Origin: Pomacea canaliculata
Taxonomy: Eukaryota > Mollusca > Gastropoda > Architaenioglossa > Ampullariidae
Direction: 5' to 3'
DNA: 64,000 nt
NCBI RefSeq assembly: GCF_003073045.1
Contig: NC_037592.1
Location: 5,941,924 to 6,005,923, forward strand
Under the pieces are notes generated by a model, which had not been told where the DNA came from, did not search any database, and worked only from the letters and a program-made list of their open reading frames with translations. The stretch's first letter is position 1. Every line of letters begins with the position of its first letter. This document shows positions 25,001 through 36,269 of this stretch, one piece after another. A program made the translations under genes and the position numbers.

Positions 25001-26242
25001 TAGGGCGACACAGGATTTTGTGAGATAGTTTATGTGTGTGTATGTGCTTTCAGATGTTCCTTTATTAACTTTTGAACATATTGTAGCAGGATGAACTTAC
25101 ACCAAATTATTTTTATCCCATTTTAACACCGTTGAGTTAAAGCCGTTACTCCGTAGCTTGGTGTTGAAGACCGGCAGATGTCCTCCCAAAGACTTGCAGA
25201 ACATAGAAGCCTCGTTCCAAGAGAGACTAAGACCTTGGTAGAGTGTCCATCGGGCTGCTGTAGTTCCTAAACCAAACAGGGAATAGCTTGTTCAGTATGA
25301 ACCTCCATTAACATGGAACAAAAAATGTACAGTTTCCGTGGAGAAAAAAATCAGTTAGCTGGTTATTGAGCACGTGGGACTGTCTTTGTAATAAAAGAAC
25401 GATATTTGAATTGTAGTCTTTTTCTTGAAATTGTAAACTGTAAAGGCATCACAAAGCTTAAATATTTAATAGGAACCACCTTTAGATAATGCTACGGCTT
25501 TATGCTCCTCGAGGAGTAACAAGGAATGAACTGAACTGAGTTTTAGATAAAGGAAGTCTCAGAACCATGTATCGTGAAGAGAGAAAAATCCTATAAGCAT
25601 GTAATAAAATATTGACTATGGAATTAATGAAAATCCTTTAGGTTAATCAATATCTCTATGGCGCTGGTTGCAACAGCAAAGAAGAAGGGAAGAAAAACAA
25701 GAACAATAAAGGAAAACTTCAACTAAACAGAAACAATAAAACAGAAAGACAGAAAAAAATAAAAGGAAAGAAGAAAGAAAAAAAAAAAAACCAAATAAGC
25801 GGTAGTATTTCAGTTCTATTTTCGTTTTGAAGTATAAGTATATAGACATAGTAGTCTGACACAACCATTACGCAATTCATGAACGGATTTAATCTCCAGC
25901 ATAGACAACTTGTACTAAAAACATGTAAAAAATCTTTATCGTTGTATTGAAATGTTTCCCAAAATACTGAGAATTCAACTGAAATATACACACAAGAACG
26001 TTTGCAAGGGTTTGTGTGAGTCTAGTAATAGCAATAACCTTAGCAGCTATCTATTCTATAAAAATTCAAGAGAAAAAAAATCAACAAATGCAGTCAAAGT
26101 GTTTTAAAACGGTTACAACCATCACACTTAGAAAGGAAGAAAAACATTGTCAACAACCTTCGTAGCAGATCATACACGGGATCTGAAGCATCATCATCAG
26201 AAGCCAGCACCAATGAGCACCTCTCCATCTTCTGCTCGCCAT
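20381..26242 (-). CDS. CTLD-PAN-mucin-TM receptor, copy 5 (most complete; two frame breaks)
   Basis: Exons: signal 26242-26158 (MASRRWRGAHWCWLLMMML, 85 nt, phase 1); CTLD-a 25266-25101 (166 nt); CTLD-b 23587-23365; PAN-like 23095-22817 (279 nt); mucin stalk 21919 to about 21190; TM 20652-20381 (stop TGA, 90 codons). Signal, CTLD-a, PAN and TM exons are fully open. CTLD-b is 223 nt against 224 in copy 4: it reads SQDIWTGLFSNN, then EPD and DFCVRY in one frame and NVVCEFDAG in another, so one base is missing near 23430. The stalk changes frame soon after its start, then continues as a Thr-rich frame with 48-bp repeats. The TM exon has NSTSKYRR, NSEWGSPS, the helix AIFIAFTVIASLLFVI and a basic tail. 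Predicted role: cell-surface carbohydrate or microbe recognition (inference from CTLD architecture). If the breaks are sequence errors, this copy is a functional gene. Confidence 0.72.
20949..21010. repeat. (TAA)n microsatellite
   Basis: About 20 uninterrupted TAA triplets in the intron between the stalk and TM exons of copy 5. Confidence 0.95.
21494..21785 (-). repeat. 48-bp coding minisatellite in the mucin stalk of copy 5
   Basis: Five to six 48-bp units start at 21494, 21542, 21590, 21638, 21686 and 21734. On the minus strand, in the Thr-rich frame, each unit encodes 16 residues of the form STPTPRSQTTTQATTT. Odd and even units differ consistently (gtcgtc/gtcgcc and tttgag/ttggag), giving a 96-bp higher-order repeat. 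The long Gln/Leu/Pro frame over the same bases is a shadow. Confidence 0.9.
21949..22735 (-). mobile_element. LINE 3' end with (TTA)n tail, in intron 4 of copy 5
   Basis: On the minus strand, from about 22735, the translation gives the end of a non-LTR reverse transcriptase ORF: IHKLQKVQNSAARLVLR, then pieces such as STGVLV..QRNN in one frame and ECFKRALKTDLFHKHYS in another. A 3' UTR follows, ending gctttataaatttggcatat and a run of about 24 TTA triplets (21949-22020). This matches the usual 3' end of molluscan CR1/L2-like LINEs. The copy is strongly 5'-truncated and has several frame breaks. It sits in the same orientation as the host gene. Confidence 0.8.
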
Positions 26243-26293
26243 GTTGTGGCTGCTGGCAGGACCTGGCGCTGTCCTGGATGTTGCTGAAGAGGT

Positions 26294-26316
26294 CACGTGG
26301 CCACGAGAGGACGTCA
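26294..26316. promoter_or_regulatory. E-box and CRE-like site upstream of lectin copy 5
   Basis: CACGTG at 26294-26299 and GACGTCA at 26310-26316 (the palindrome is TGACGTCC on the minus strand, one base from consensus), 68 bp upstream of the ATG. The E-box/CRE pair in this order also occurs at copy 1. Confidence 0.45.
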
Positions 26317-26319
26317 CGC

Positions 26320-27991
26320 GCGAGACCAATCAACGTGCGGTGGTTGTGATAACAATCCAGGCGTGTGACGACAAGGTTCTAACGATCTGTTTGCATGATA
26401 CTGTTCTCAGGGAGGGAGGTGGTGTCGCAATGAGTCCGAGGGTGTGGACAAACTTTTGTTTGATACATTGAAACGGAAACAACACAACTTGCTGCGTTGG
26501 TGGAGTTACAGGAATTGCAAGACGAGGGACGATTTTCAAAAGATAAAGATAAATGATAGTAATTACATTTTGTAACCAGGGTGGTGTGTCAGTGGCTGTC
26601 GGTGCCCTACTGGGTACTTGACCCCAAACTTGACCTCATTGATGCTGGCTTTACCTGGTCCGCTGGATTCAACTGCTCGAGGTTTCCAAAGTATCACTGA
26701 CTAGAATGTTTGGTCCGAGAGAGCACATGCTTTAGTGGTAGTTGGTGGATGCTCATGTATTTTTCTTTAGAAAACAGTAAATAAGAACTGGTAGAGTGTG
26801 GATATGGATACATAACCCTGAGAGAGTGCCCACAGATGTCCAAGTGAGTGTCGCTGCTAGTCTCTGTGTCACGGCGTGTGTCGACTTGCCAGTCCATGTC
26901 GCCCCTTGCTAGTGCTGACTGTTCATTCTCCAACTATAAACTGTAAATATTTGTACCCACGTATGCGTGAACTCTAAAATTGACAGATGTCGACACTTCA
27001 GAAGATGATCGACATTAAAGAACATGTTTTAAACATTATAAACTTCTTTACAATCAATTACAAGTGGTGATAATTACACATGGCTGCTATACAGTTCAGT
27101 TTAACAAGCACTCAAGAAAGCATTCAAGTATGTGGTCATAGTTTCTCTCTCTTTGTCTTTCTTCCACAGTAAACAACTGGCAAAACGCGACTCAATAGGA
27201 TCAACAACAAATAATATAATGTCCGGTGTATTTTGTATTTTCAGTCAATATTTGTCACTTTCTTGTATTTGATCTTTCGTTTTGTGCATCTTCTTTTGAT
27301 GAGAAATCAACATGGAAATTTGAAGCTTGTGCTTAAAAGCAAAATGAAAAAAACTATTTTCTGGATAGTCATCTCTCGCCTCCTGCTTTTCTTTCTTCTT
27401 GTCTTCTTTCTTTCCTTTCTAGCATTTTTCTTTCATTACCTCCTTTTCCTTTGTGTGTGTGTGTGTGTGGGAGTGACAGAGAGTGAGTAATACTACTTGA
27501 TGGGCATTCAATACACTTAAGCTTGGTACGAAGATACAGGACAGTGATGACATGTGACACGCGCACAGTGAAGCAGTTGACACAGTCACGCGCGCTGTTA
27601 GTCACACAGGTGGAAATACCAGGTGAGGAGACAAGATCGTGAGGGAAAACCCCACGGCCTGTGAAGCTGGCCTGCAAGCTTTGCATGCTGGGTAATACCA
27701 CTTAATCCTAAATACTTTCTCCTTCGTACGATTGCCTTTTAAATTTTTTTTACAAAAGGATCATTGCAGTCTGATTATTAGTAATTACAAAGAGCAAAGT
27801 TGACTGCACGCCAGAAATCTGAAATCTTGAAATTCAAGCCCACTCGAGAAGACAAGTTTCCCAGCTTTTTCAAAAACTTTTAAAGGCAGCTGAAGGATTG
27901 GTTGTTCAAAGAAATTGGGCAGGGAACAAGTTTTTAATTTGAAAATAGAAAAACTCCGAAGTCAAATAATCACTGAAATTCTCTCCAGCTG
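26320..27991. other. Intergenic, nothing recognised
   Basis: It contains a (GT)n run at about 27450-27475 and AT-rich sequence. No exon-like frame with splice sites or recognisable protein similarity on either strand. Confidence 0.4.
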
Positions 27992-29408
27992 CTACTCTTC
28001 AGTGTATAAAAGCCACATCTCGTTTTGTTCAAACCGTGACATTCGACCGTGACGACATATATGTTCTCGGGAACGTTGGCCAAACATTTTTCTCTCTCTC
28101 CTACATAGATTATGATGAGATATTTCTTCTGGAGTCTGAAGCTCTTCTGACAGTATGTCATGAAACAGGATGTACTGCTGAAGTCGTTGAGGGACAGAAA
28201 GACACGTGACCTTCTCTTCCCTCCTGGTGCCACAGCCAAGAGCGTGAGAGACAGTCAGGCGACACAGAGACTCGAGAGACCGAGGCTGAGAGGCAGCCTG
28301 CTTCAAAATGTCCAGCATTTCTGTCTTTGCTCTTGTCTTGTTGTTTACGAATTTTTCCTCAAGGTGCGCACTGAGCTCAAACAATTCCCTGTTGTTACTG
28401 GCACCTGATTCTATCAGAATCTTCAAGGCCTGGACGTCTTCCACTTCAAAGGCGGCTTGAGTTGGAGATGGCATTGAGGAGGCTGAAGCAGTTCTGGTTC
28501 TGGCAGCTTCTGTCAACGGCTGGCTGATGGGTAGTTACTCCAATTTTTACGAGAAATTTTAGAAACCTTAATTCAAAATCTCTATAGACATCTAAGGAGA
28601 ATCGGAGCAGTGAGTGTCCATGACGATCAGGCAGCAACGGATTGACTCCTCTGTCGACAAGTAAACTAAACAATTCACGATGACAACCATTTCCAAAATA
28701 GATAGAAGAATATACCTTGTGTTCAAACAAGATTGTTCTTCCTTTCCTATTCTGACTGTTGAAGTCAACTCCCTGAGCCTGAATTGCATCCAACAAAGCC
28801 GTCAATATTGAGTGAGGAATGTTGCTATGGTGAAAAATAACAAAATCAAAAAGAGAGAAATATATGTGTACACTTGCGCCTGCGCCATACTCTAACAGTG
28901 CAATAATATAATTCCAGTTTTCATGTTTTGCTGCAAGGGTCAAAGGTGAATGACCATGTCTGTCAAGCTCGTTGATGTTTAAGCCATGTGCAAGTAAAGT
29001 TTTCGTGAACGATCTTAGCTTTTCATCACAAATGTCTTTTTGTTTAGCCAGCTCATGAAAATAATGTGTCCCCGTCAATGAAACATTATCACCGATCTTC
29101 ACCTCACATCGAGGAAGAAGCGCTAGTATTGCAGGCCAGTTGTTACACTGGACAGCCATTTCAAAGGCGGTCCTCCCATCGGGAGAACGGGCTTCAGGGT
29201 CGACCCCACTGTCCAGTAAGTGTTTAATAACTCTTAGAGTGCTGTTGTTAGAGTCCACACATTCACATTCTGTTGGCGGGTGTTGTGAAGCTCTCATCAG
29301 CAATGTGAAGCCTTCGCTGTCCCTTGAGTCCGGGTTTACCGGAATGTCTTGAGGTTTTGACAACAGATCCATGTTTTTATTGCTCTCAGATGAATCGCCA
29401 GGTTCCAT
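27992..29408 (-). pseudogene. Ankyrin-repeat SOCS-box (ASB-like) gene with one frame break
   Basis: The first frame runs from ATG 29408 to a stop at 28446 (320 codons). It holds ankyrin repeats, e.g. residues about 33-100 (EGFTLLMRAS, LLDSGVDPEARSPDGRTAF), about 135-180 (LLAHGLNINELDRHGHSPL) and about 240-285 (LLVDRGVNPLLPDRHGHSLL). A second frame then continues the protein without a gap (FEVEDVQALKILIESGAS) to a stop at 27992. It contains a SOCS box at about 28285-28130: PRSLESLCRLTVSHALG, then VPQRLQQYILF. The junction at about 28450-28460 has no splice signals, so a single extra base is the simplest explanation. ASB proteins are substrate receptors of Cullin-5/Elongin BC ubiquitin ligases. 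Everything lies in a single exon. Either a sequence error in a live gene or a young pseudogene. Confidence 0.75.
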
Positions 29409-29983
29409 ACAGAATATTCTAGATAATCAACCGATGATACCTTGAAATAAAGTGAGATTAGCCTTTCTCCCCTTTTTATTACTTGTTGTATTCCCCACAC
29501 AGCTGTTTTAAATGCCTTGTTTATTAAGGGTGTTAAAATGTAGAATCACACAATCAGTAGACAAGGCCACTGCACTGTAACCGGAGAGTCGAAGTTGTTG
29601 TTTCGAAAACAAGATATTATTGCAGCTGTTGGCCGGTGGACCTGGAACCACAAAATGTCACGATTCAGTCCTTGATGTGTTTGAGTAGTTGTTAAAATGT
29701 GAAAATGTTTGTTTGTGTGTGTGCACGCGTATGGGAAAGGCAGTACTGGATGCTACCAAATAGAAAATAAAATGTGTATGGTATAAAAGTGAGGGTGATT
29801 TTTCTATGCGAATGTGGATGCATGGTTGTTAATAATTCAGTCTGCATAGTTATGCAATGCACTCTGAGCAGGTCCTTGGAAAATGGCTATATAAATCCTC
29901 ATTATTACAAGCATTTGTGTTTAGTATTTAGAGCCAAATATGTCTTTGAAGTTATGCTTACCTTTGTTTTATGATGCCTTCAG

Positions 29984-30624
29984 ATATATAACAACGAAGA
30001 ACATTTAACTTTCTTTGAATCCTACCAACGATCGGATGCTTGGAAGGGTAACTATACTTTGACAGGAACTTGTTTGCGCGCCCCATTAGTCACCCAAGCA
30101 ACGACTGGAACATTTGATGGCAAAGTCAATTTTAAATCAGTTTGTGGACATGACACTAGACAAGATGCAACACATTTCAAAGGAAATCTGTTAAATCACG
30201 CTACCTGTGCAGGTGAGACGTCTCTGAATGCCGTGTTTGATGTGCAGCCCTGGATGTATGCACCCTGGTTGCACACAAACAGCTCCAACCGTCACGTGAG
30301 GTCAACAGGTCGCTACCTGGAGAAACTTGATCAGTTCCGCTTAGGTCAGAGAAAACATTCGTGTGATGAAACTCTTCGTTGTGCATTTCGTAAAAATACT
30401 TGAAATAAAAAAACCCAACGAAATGAATCCTTTATTTGTATTCGAAAATAAATGTGCGTGTAAAGGAAAGTTAACAGTGGATATTTTTGTGAACATCCTC
30501 TCTGTTTACTGTCCTTTGTTTGCGTTCAGTGGCCGGTGTCGTGGATGAGTCAGACTTGACCGGTCTACAAGGAAGAACTGCATCGAGACAAAAAAAGCCC
30601 ACCTTTACTTTAAGTGATGAATAA
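29984..30624 (+). CDS. Possible two exons of an unidentified gene
   Basis: Exon-like block 29984-30212 is preceded by a pyrimidine-rich tract ending ccttcag and followed by GTGAGA. It is open and encodes a compact segment with WKGNYTLTGTC, TGTFDGKVNFKSVCGHD and NLLNHATC. A second block, 30540-30624, follows ttgcgttcag in the matching phase and ends VDESDLTGLQGR...LSDE-stop. I do not recognise the family. No start exon is visible between the ASB gene (upstream, opposite strand) and here. The regular composition and matched splice phases are the only support. Confidence 0.35.
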
Positions 30625-33600
30625 TGTTAAGGAAAAAAATATTATTTTCATAGAATAAAATTAGATGAACACCTTTCCTCTGGTTGTAGGTTGTAGTTTC
30701 TCAGTACAGGAGGGAAGTGGATACTGGAGAGTGCGAGGGGAGGATGAAGAGGCTGGTCGAGGGGGACTCCTGGGATGGATGGTACCTCGTGCCAACCTTA
30801 CATTTCTCTCTTCTTTGCTAAGTCGGAAGAACCTTTTCACTTTCTCAAAGAAAAAGCTGCAGCTTATTTTAACCACTGTTAAAATCTTTCCCCATTTAAG
30901 TTACCACATGACAGTGACCATCATTACTTTTAAAACCGAGATAAGCATACAATGAATCATGTCATTGTCTAGGCAGCTTCACTAGCGTATATATGTACCA
31001 CAGTTTTATGAACTTTCCACAACAATAAACCTATGTACCTGTACTGGAGAGTAAACTTAGCTAGTGCTACGTTTAATAATTTAAATTTTGAAATACCACG
31101 ATTGGGGAAAGACATTACACACATTAAAATAATAATGTTTTTGCAAGGTTTATCATGATGGAATATTTAGCTGCATGTAATCCTCAGATAATCTTTGAAT
31201 GTATATTGTGCAACTATTGCATCAGCTCGGTGACTGTTATGTACAAATCATTTTTACCATAATTTCTTTAGTGAGATTTTGGACTTTATTTCGAGGTGAG
31301 AGAGCTGTGTGAGACCTTAGCTTTAGAGGCAAGATTGAGTACAAGTATTTAGCTTTTGGCATCTCCGTCAGTAGAGAGCTTGCGTCGTCTGCTACACAAC
31401 ATCGTGTTGGGAGTCTATGATGAGGTCTCCGTATCAAAGAAGGACTATAATAAAGGTGTTGTGTAATGCTGATTTCTGCGTGCAAGTGTCGACTATAAAC
31501 TTGATGTCCAGAAAAAGGGAATGATGCACATCAAAGTTTATGGCGAATGGTAGATGTTAATGCATGTGCAGGTTTCTCCGACTAAAATCATGTAGAAATG
31601 TCACATACAAGAAAATTTGAGGCAAGTAATATACTTCTACTTTTGTATCCTTTGTGCTAAATTTATAGATAATAAAGGATAATTTAATGTAAAGAAAATC
31701 AGTTCCGGTAAAGGGAAATGATCCTTTTAAATTATCTGTGATGATTGGTGTTGCCTCCCTTGCGCAACGCTGCCATTCACTCCCCTACTTCACATCGCCC
31801 TGTATAAAGCACGCCTGAATTACATATACACAGGGATGGGGAGTAGCTGTAGCCTATACTGTAACAAAAAAGTAGCTTGTAGCTTAGCCGGCTACAAAAA
31901 AAAAAGTAGCTTGTAGCCGTACATGTTTGGCTACTTGACTGTATCTAGTAGTGTACAAAGTATAATGTCTTTGGGTTGTAGATTTGCATCTATATTCCAG
32001 CACGGCAGCAATGTAAAAGATAGAAGGTCTTTGTGCGAGGGCGGAAATGAGTGCAATGTCAAAGTAAAAATGTCTTTTTGCGCGAGGAGGAAATGATGTT
32101 CAACAATGTAGCGATGTTCAAAAATGCGACGAAATAGAATGTCTGTGCTAGAATGTTCGAGGGAGGGAGAATAAATAGCAGGGCTGACAGTGGTGGAGGC
32201 ATAATGAGTAGCTTATGCATTTCTAAAAAAAATTGCAACTTTACTGCTGTAGCTCTGTATGTTTTTATAGTTCAGACTGGATGTCAAAAACGACAAACAG
32301 AGAAATTCAAGCTCTTGTATCAGATCATTTTGAAAAATATATTTCAGTGTGTACATTATTGCTACTCGTATGCCAGGACTATGCTTTTGGAAACAATGTC
32401 AGTGTCAGTGTTAACTTATGATCTGCCAGTTTGTCCATAAGATAAAGAGGTTGACATTTTCCAAAGAAAATATGCTCGTCTTTCTAAAAACAAATAGTTA
32501 CAAACGTGTCTCCTAGACTTTTTTACACTCCGATTTTTAAAAAACTAAAGCCTACTAAAATCGAAAAGTGCAAAAAAGCCATGTAGCCTAGACTTTTTGC
32601 AAAATCGTGTACCGGCTACATAAAAAAAGTAGCTCAAGTACGAGCTGAAATATTCAGGTAGTGTTCTATGGAGCACCCATCATTCACACCAACAAATGGA
32701 TTCCAGCCTATACCAGCTCAAAGCAAGACTTCTCTACATTCCTATCAAAACCTCAATTGCTTATTGATGACATCCACCTAATTTAAACACTCTTTAATAC
32801 CAATAAAGAAATGAATATCAACCAAATCTTAATCATTAGTCACAAGACCTTCAAATTACACATCAATCTCTATCATAGTGCATATGCCATTTTCCCCTTT
32901 TTTTAATGCCAAAACACGTCCTGTAGAAATCCCTAGTATTGGTTAACTATCCCACTGGATAGAAAAACGAACTACTCAAATGATGTGCAGATCATATATA
33001 CAAAATACGAGTTAACATTTATTGAAACTAAAGTTAGGATTAGTTTATTTTTATTAAGGGATAAGACAAATGAAAAAATAGAATAATGAGTTTAAACTGT
33101 GCTCTCCTTTTCATTCTTTTTTATTGCACGCCTTCAACGTTCTGCCGTTAGCCGGATGTTTTTCACGAGGTAAGTGACATGGAATTCCTAAACAACAACA
33201 CACCCAAACACACAAAGAGGTCAAGGTGAAGAGAAACGACGGCGACTTCACCCGCTCTTCTTCACTTTTACTTCAAGAACCCGATGTTGCTGGGCAATCT
33301 GACCTAGTGATCTCTCAACTGGAGTGAACATCGCAGGGGAAACATATTTTTTTAATTAACTGCCCTCATTGTCTGTGCTCGTGACCACGACAGAGCATTA
33401 GGACAAGAGGAAGTATAAAAATCTGACAATCGTGTAGCAGACGGCAATACAAAGGAGCTGAAAAATCACAAACATACTGGAGCTGTGTGCAGCTGTGAGT
33501 TTTCATGGGTGAGCATTGTTGCCTACTTGTTTCTTAAAAAGTATTTTTTATTTTTTAAGATTTTAGTTAATTTAAACATCACCGACGGGTGACTTGCAGC

Positions 33601-34355
33601 TTTTAAAGTTATACCAACCAACTGGATTTTCGTTAATGTTTCTCTTTTGGGGGATTTTTTTTTCTTAAAGCTTATTAAATGGTATGGTTATTTCTCAGAG
33701 CCATTTGAGCTTCAGTAAAAGGAAACATTAACATAACATACACAGAAGATGTGAGCACAAGAGACTACAATATGTTACACATACTTTTGTCAAGCGAGCA
33801 TACTTCACATTTTCAAGACCAGACAACAGCTGATACAATGTATATATACATTTTATATTTGCAGTTGTAGATTCAAAAATATTTTCTTCTTGATTCTTCT
33901 TTATATTTTCCTCTTGATTGATCTTAATTCACGAGCTTCAACCTATCCTAAAATCTTGATTTATTGTTGAACAATAAAGGACATTTGTAAGAGATTGGCG
34001 GCTTGCAAGTGGGTCACATATTGTTTCATGTTACAGTTAGTGCAAGTCTGTATATTTACAAGATATGTGCTGGGTTAAAAAAAAAGTAAGTGAAGCTTGT
34101 AGGTATCAGGGACATTACCCATTTGTTCACATCCGTCCATACGGGTAGCACATAAATCAATTCATTGAAGTAAGATGTAAAAAAAAATAAATTCAATAAA
34201 GTCTACCTTCAGCTCGGCAATTGTATCAAAACCTTAAATGCTGTCCTTTTTATTCACGTAAGCATTATTCCTCTGTTAGTACCTCTTTGATGCCAGGAGA
34301 TATACTGATAACTGTTCATTTCTGTGTTTAACCGCGTGTCTCAGACCCTACAACA
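30625..34355. other. Intergenic upstream of GPCR copy 1
   Basis: AT-rich. Apart from the element at 31831-32680 I see no gene. The last kilobase presumably holds the promoter and 5' UTR of the GPCR at 34356, possibly with an upstream untranslated exon, but nothing in the sequence identifies it. Confidence 0.4.
31831..32680. mobile_element. Probable hAT-like non-autonomous element
   Basis: It starts CAGGGATGGGGAGTAGCT, a common hAT-type terminus. It carries repeated gtagcttgtagc and ccggctaca motifs near the left end, and an inverted-looking ccggctacataaaaaaagtagc with a decayed ggagcacccatc near the right end. The right boundary is uncertain. No transposase frame is seen. Confidence 0.45.
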
Positions 34356-36269
34356 ATGAGCCTAACCAACGAGACGATAACATCACGAGAACTCAACTGG
34401 ACGGTTGAGGAGGCAGAGGAGTACTTGAGAGGCCTGAGTCCAGAACAAGATGCAGGACTTGATACCCACCATCGCCGTCTTCGGGCTTCTCGTTTTTGTA
34501 GGGATACCCGGAAACACATTCATCATTCTCGTCTACTCCACGTGTTACAAAGCCGGCTCCACCAAGGTGTTTGTGTTGGCCATGGCTGTGTTTGATCTCG
34601 TGTCGAGCGCACTCAGTTTTCCGCTGATAATATTCGAGTTCCACTTCTTGTACACCTTTCCCGACTTTCGCTTCTGCAAGCTCATGCAAGCGATGCAAAG
34701 ATTTCCGTTTGTTGCCTCCAGCTGCATCCTGGTGGGCGTGGCTCTGGATCCGTCGTCATCGCATCTGTAAACCTCTAAAACGACAGCTGAGCCCTCGTCA
34801 AGCCTCCTACGTGGTCATTCTCTCACTCATTCTGGCTTTGTTGTTCACTTTCCCCTTCCTGCCCCTTAAGGGCGAGTCGCTTTTGACTACAGATGTTGAC
34901 GGCCTGTTTGGAAGGCGATGCGGTTACATAAGAGAGTACAGGAACTCAGTTTATGCAACTATTGAATCTTCCTTTCTGTCATTGAATATTGTTGTTGGGA
35001 TTGTTGTGTTTTTGTTTTGCTATTCTCAGATTGGATACCAGTTGTATAAACAAAAGAAGAAAAGAAACTGGGTCTGCCAGGTTGAGCTTCACAAAAGTGA
35101 AGGAATTAGCAAGGAAGCATCTACAAAAACTGTCAACCAAACTTGCGATTATGTTCAGAAGAGTTCTATTGCTTGCAGAGAACATGGTGAAATGGATAAG
35201 TTATCTTCCCCTGAACAAGTGCAACCGGCTGATTTTTCCATTTCCGACCAAACCGGAACTCTGAGTTCTGTGTATCTGTCTTCTACTATAACTCAGGAGT
35301 CTCCAAATCTTGGAAAACCAAATGAGACATCAGGAGGGGAAGAGCTGGTAGTGCAGTCTGAACCCCCATCAAAATCATCGGAGCCTTGCTCAGCAGACCA
35401 TGTACTTTTGAATAAAGAAACGGTCACATCGAGTACTACCATTGCGACCAATGGTACTGGTGCTGACCAAAGAGAAACGACCAGAGAAGGAGATCTGAAC
35501 GGAATGGAAATTGTTGTTTTAAAGGGCCATCCGTCGTTCGACATCGCAATAACAGGAACATCCGTTCACGAACTACCCTCATGATGTTTGTTCTGAACTT
35601 AACTGTCATCCTCACTTTTATCCCTACACCATAGTGACGTAAGTTCCTAATTTTAATTATTCATTTATATGATTCTAGTTCATAGTAGTGGCCTTATCGC
35701 AGTCGTAAGGAAGCAGCTTACAGACAGTTCTACTTGTATGTTCTGAATAATCACGCCCATCTCTCAAGCAGTATTGAATTTTGTACACGAACTGAAAGTA
35801 TCGCGAATTGTTTTAAAATCAAACAAGGGTTTCTTTCGACACTCGTTTATAATTTAACAGTTGATATTATATACGAGTAGGCTTAACATCTTTGTTTTCT
35901 TGTTATACGTGGTAGGTTTGGATTCTAGCAAGATCAGGAGGTTTATTAATGAAATCCATCTGTAACTAAAGAAAAAATAATAATGCTGACAAAAACAAGT
36001 TTTTTTTTATTTAGTGTACATATTTCCACATAAAAAAAAACATTTATCCAGCTAAGATTTCAAATTGTATTTGTTATTGCAGTGTGATCTACGATGGTGC
36101 ATTTGAGCAATGTCCGCTGCTGAGTGACTGGACCATGAACTTGTGCTTGATCATAGCAACACTTCCATATGTCAATTCTGTTGTCAATCCGTTTATTTAC
36201 AGCATCTGGAACCCTGAATTTCGTCTGAAGAGTGTCCAGTTTCTCAGGAAAGTCAGGAGTATTCTTTGA
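34356..36269 (+). pseudogene. Class A (rhodopsin-like) GPCR, copy 1, frame-broken
   Basis: Exon 1 is 34356-35638 (donor GTAAGT) and exon 2 is 36083-36269 (after ttattgcag). Exon 1 holds an N-terminus with N-glycosylation sites (NET, NWT), TM1 (VGIPGN, the GN motif), TM2 (LAMAVFDL), TM3 ending in ALDRRHRIC (a DRR in place of DRY), TM4-5, a long Ser/Thr-rich third intracellular loop of about 170 residues, and TM6 (SRTTLMMFVLNL). Exon 2 holds TM7 with NSVVNPFIYS (NPxxY) and a short tail. Four single-base frame changes occur: after LSPEQ, at the DRR codons, before SRTTLMM and at the end of TM6. They sum to zero, so exon 2 is back in frame. Ligand unknown; the long loop and motifs suggest an amine- or peptide-type receptor. 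It is paralogous to the minus-strand gene at 39418-41177. Confidence 0.75.
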
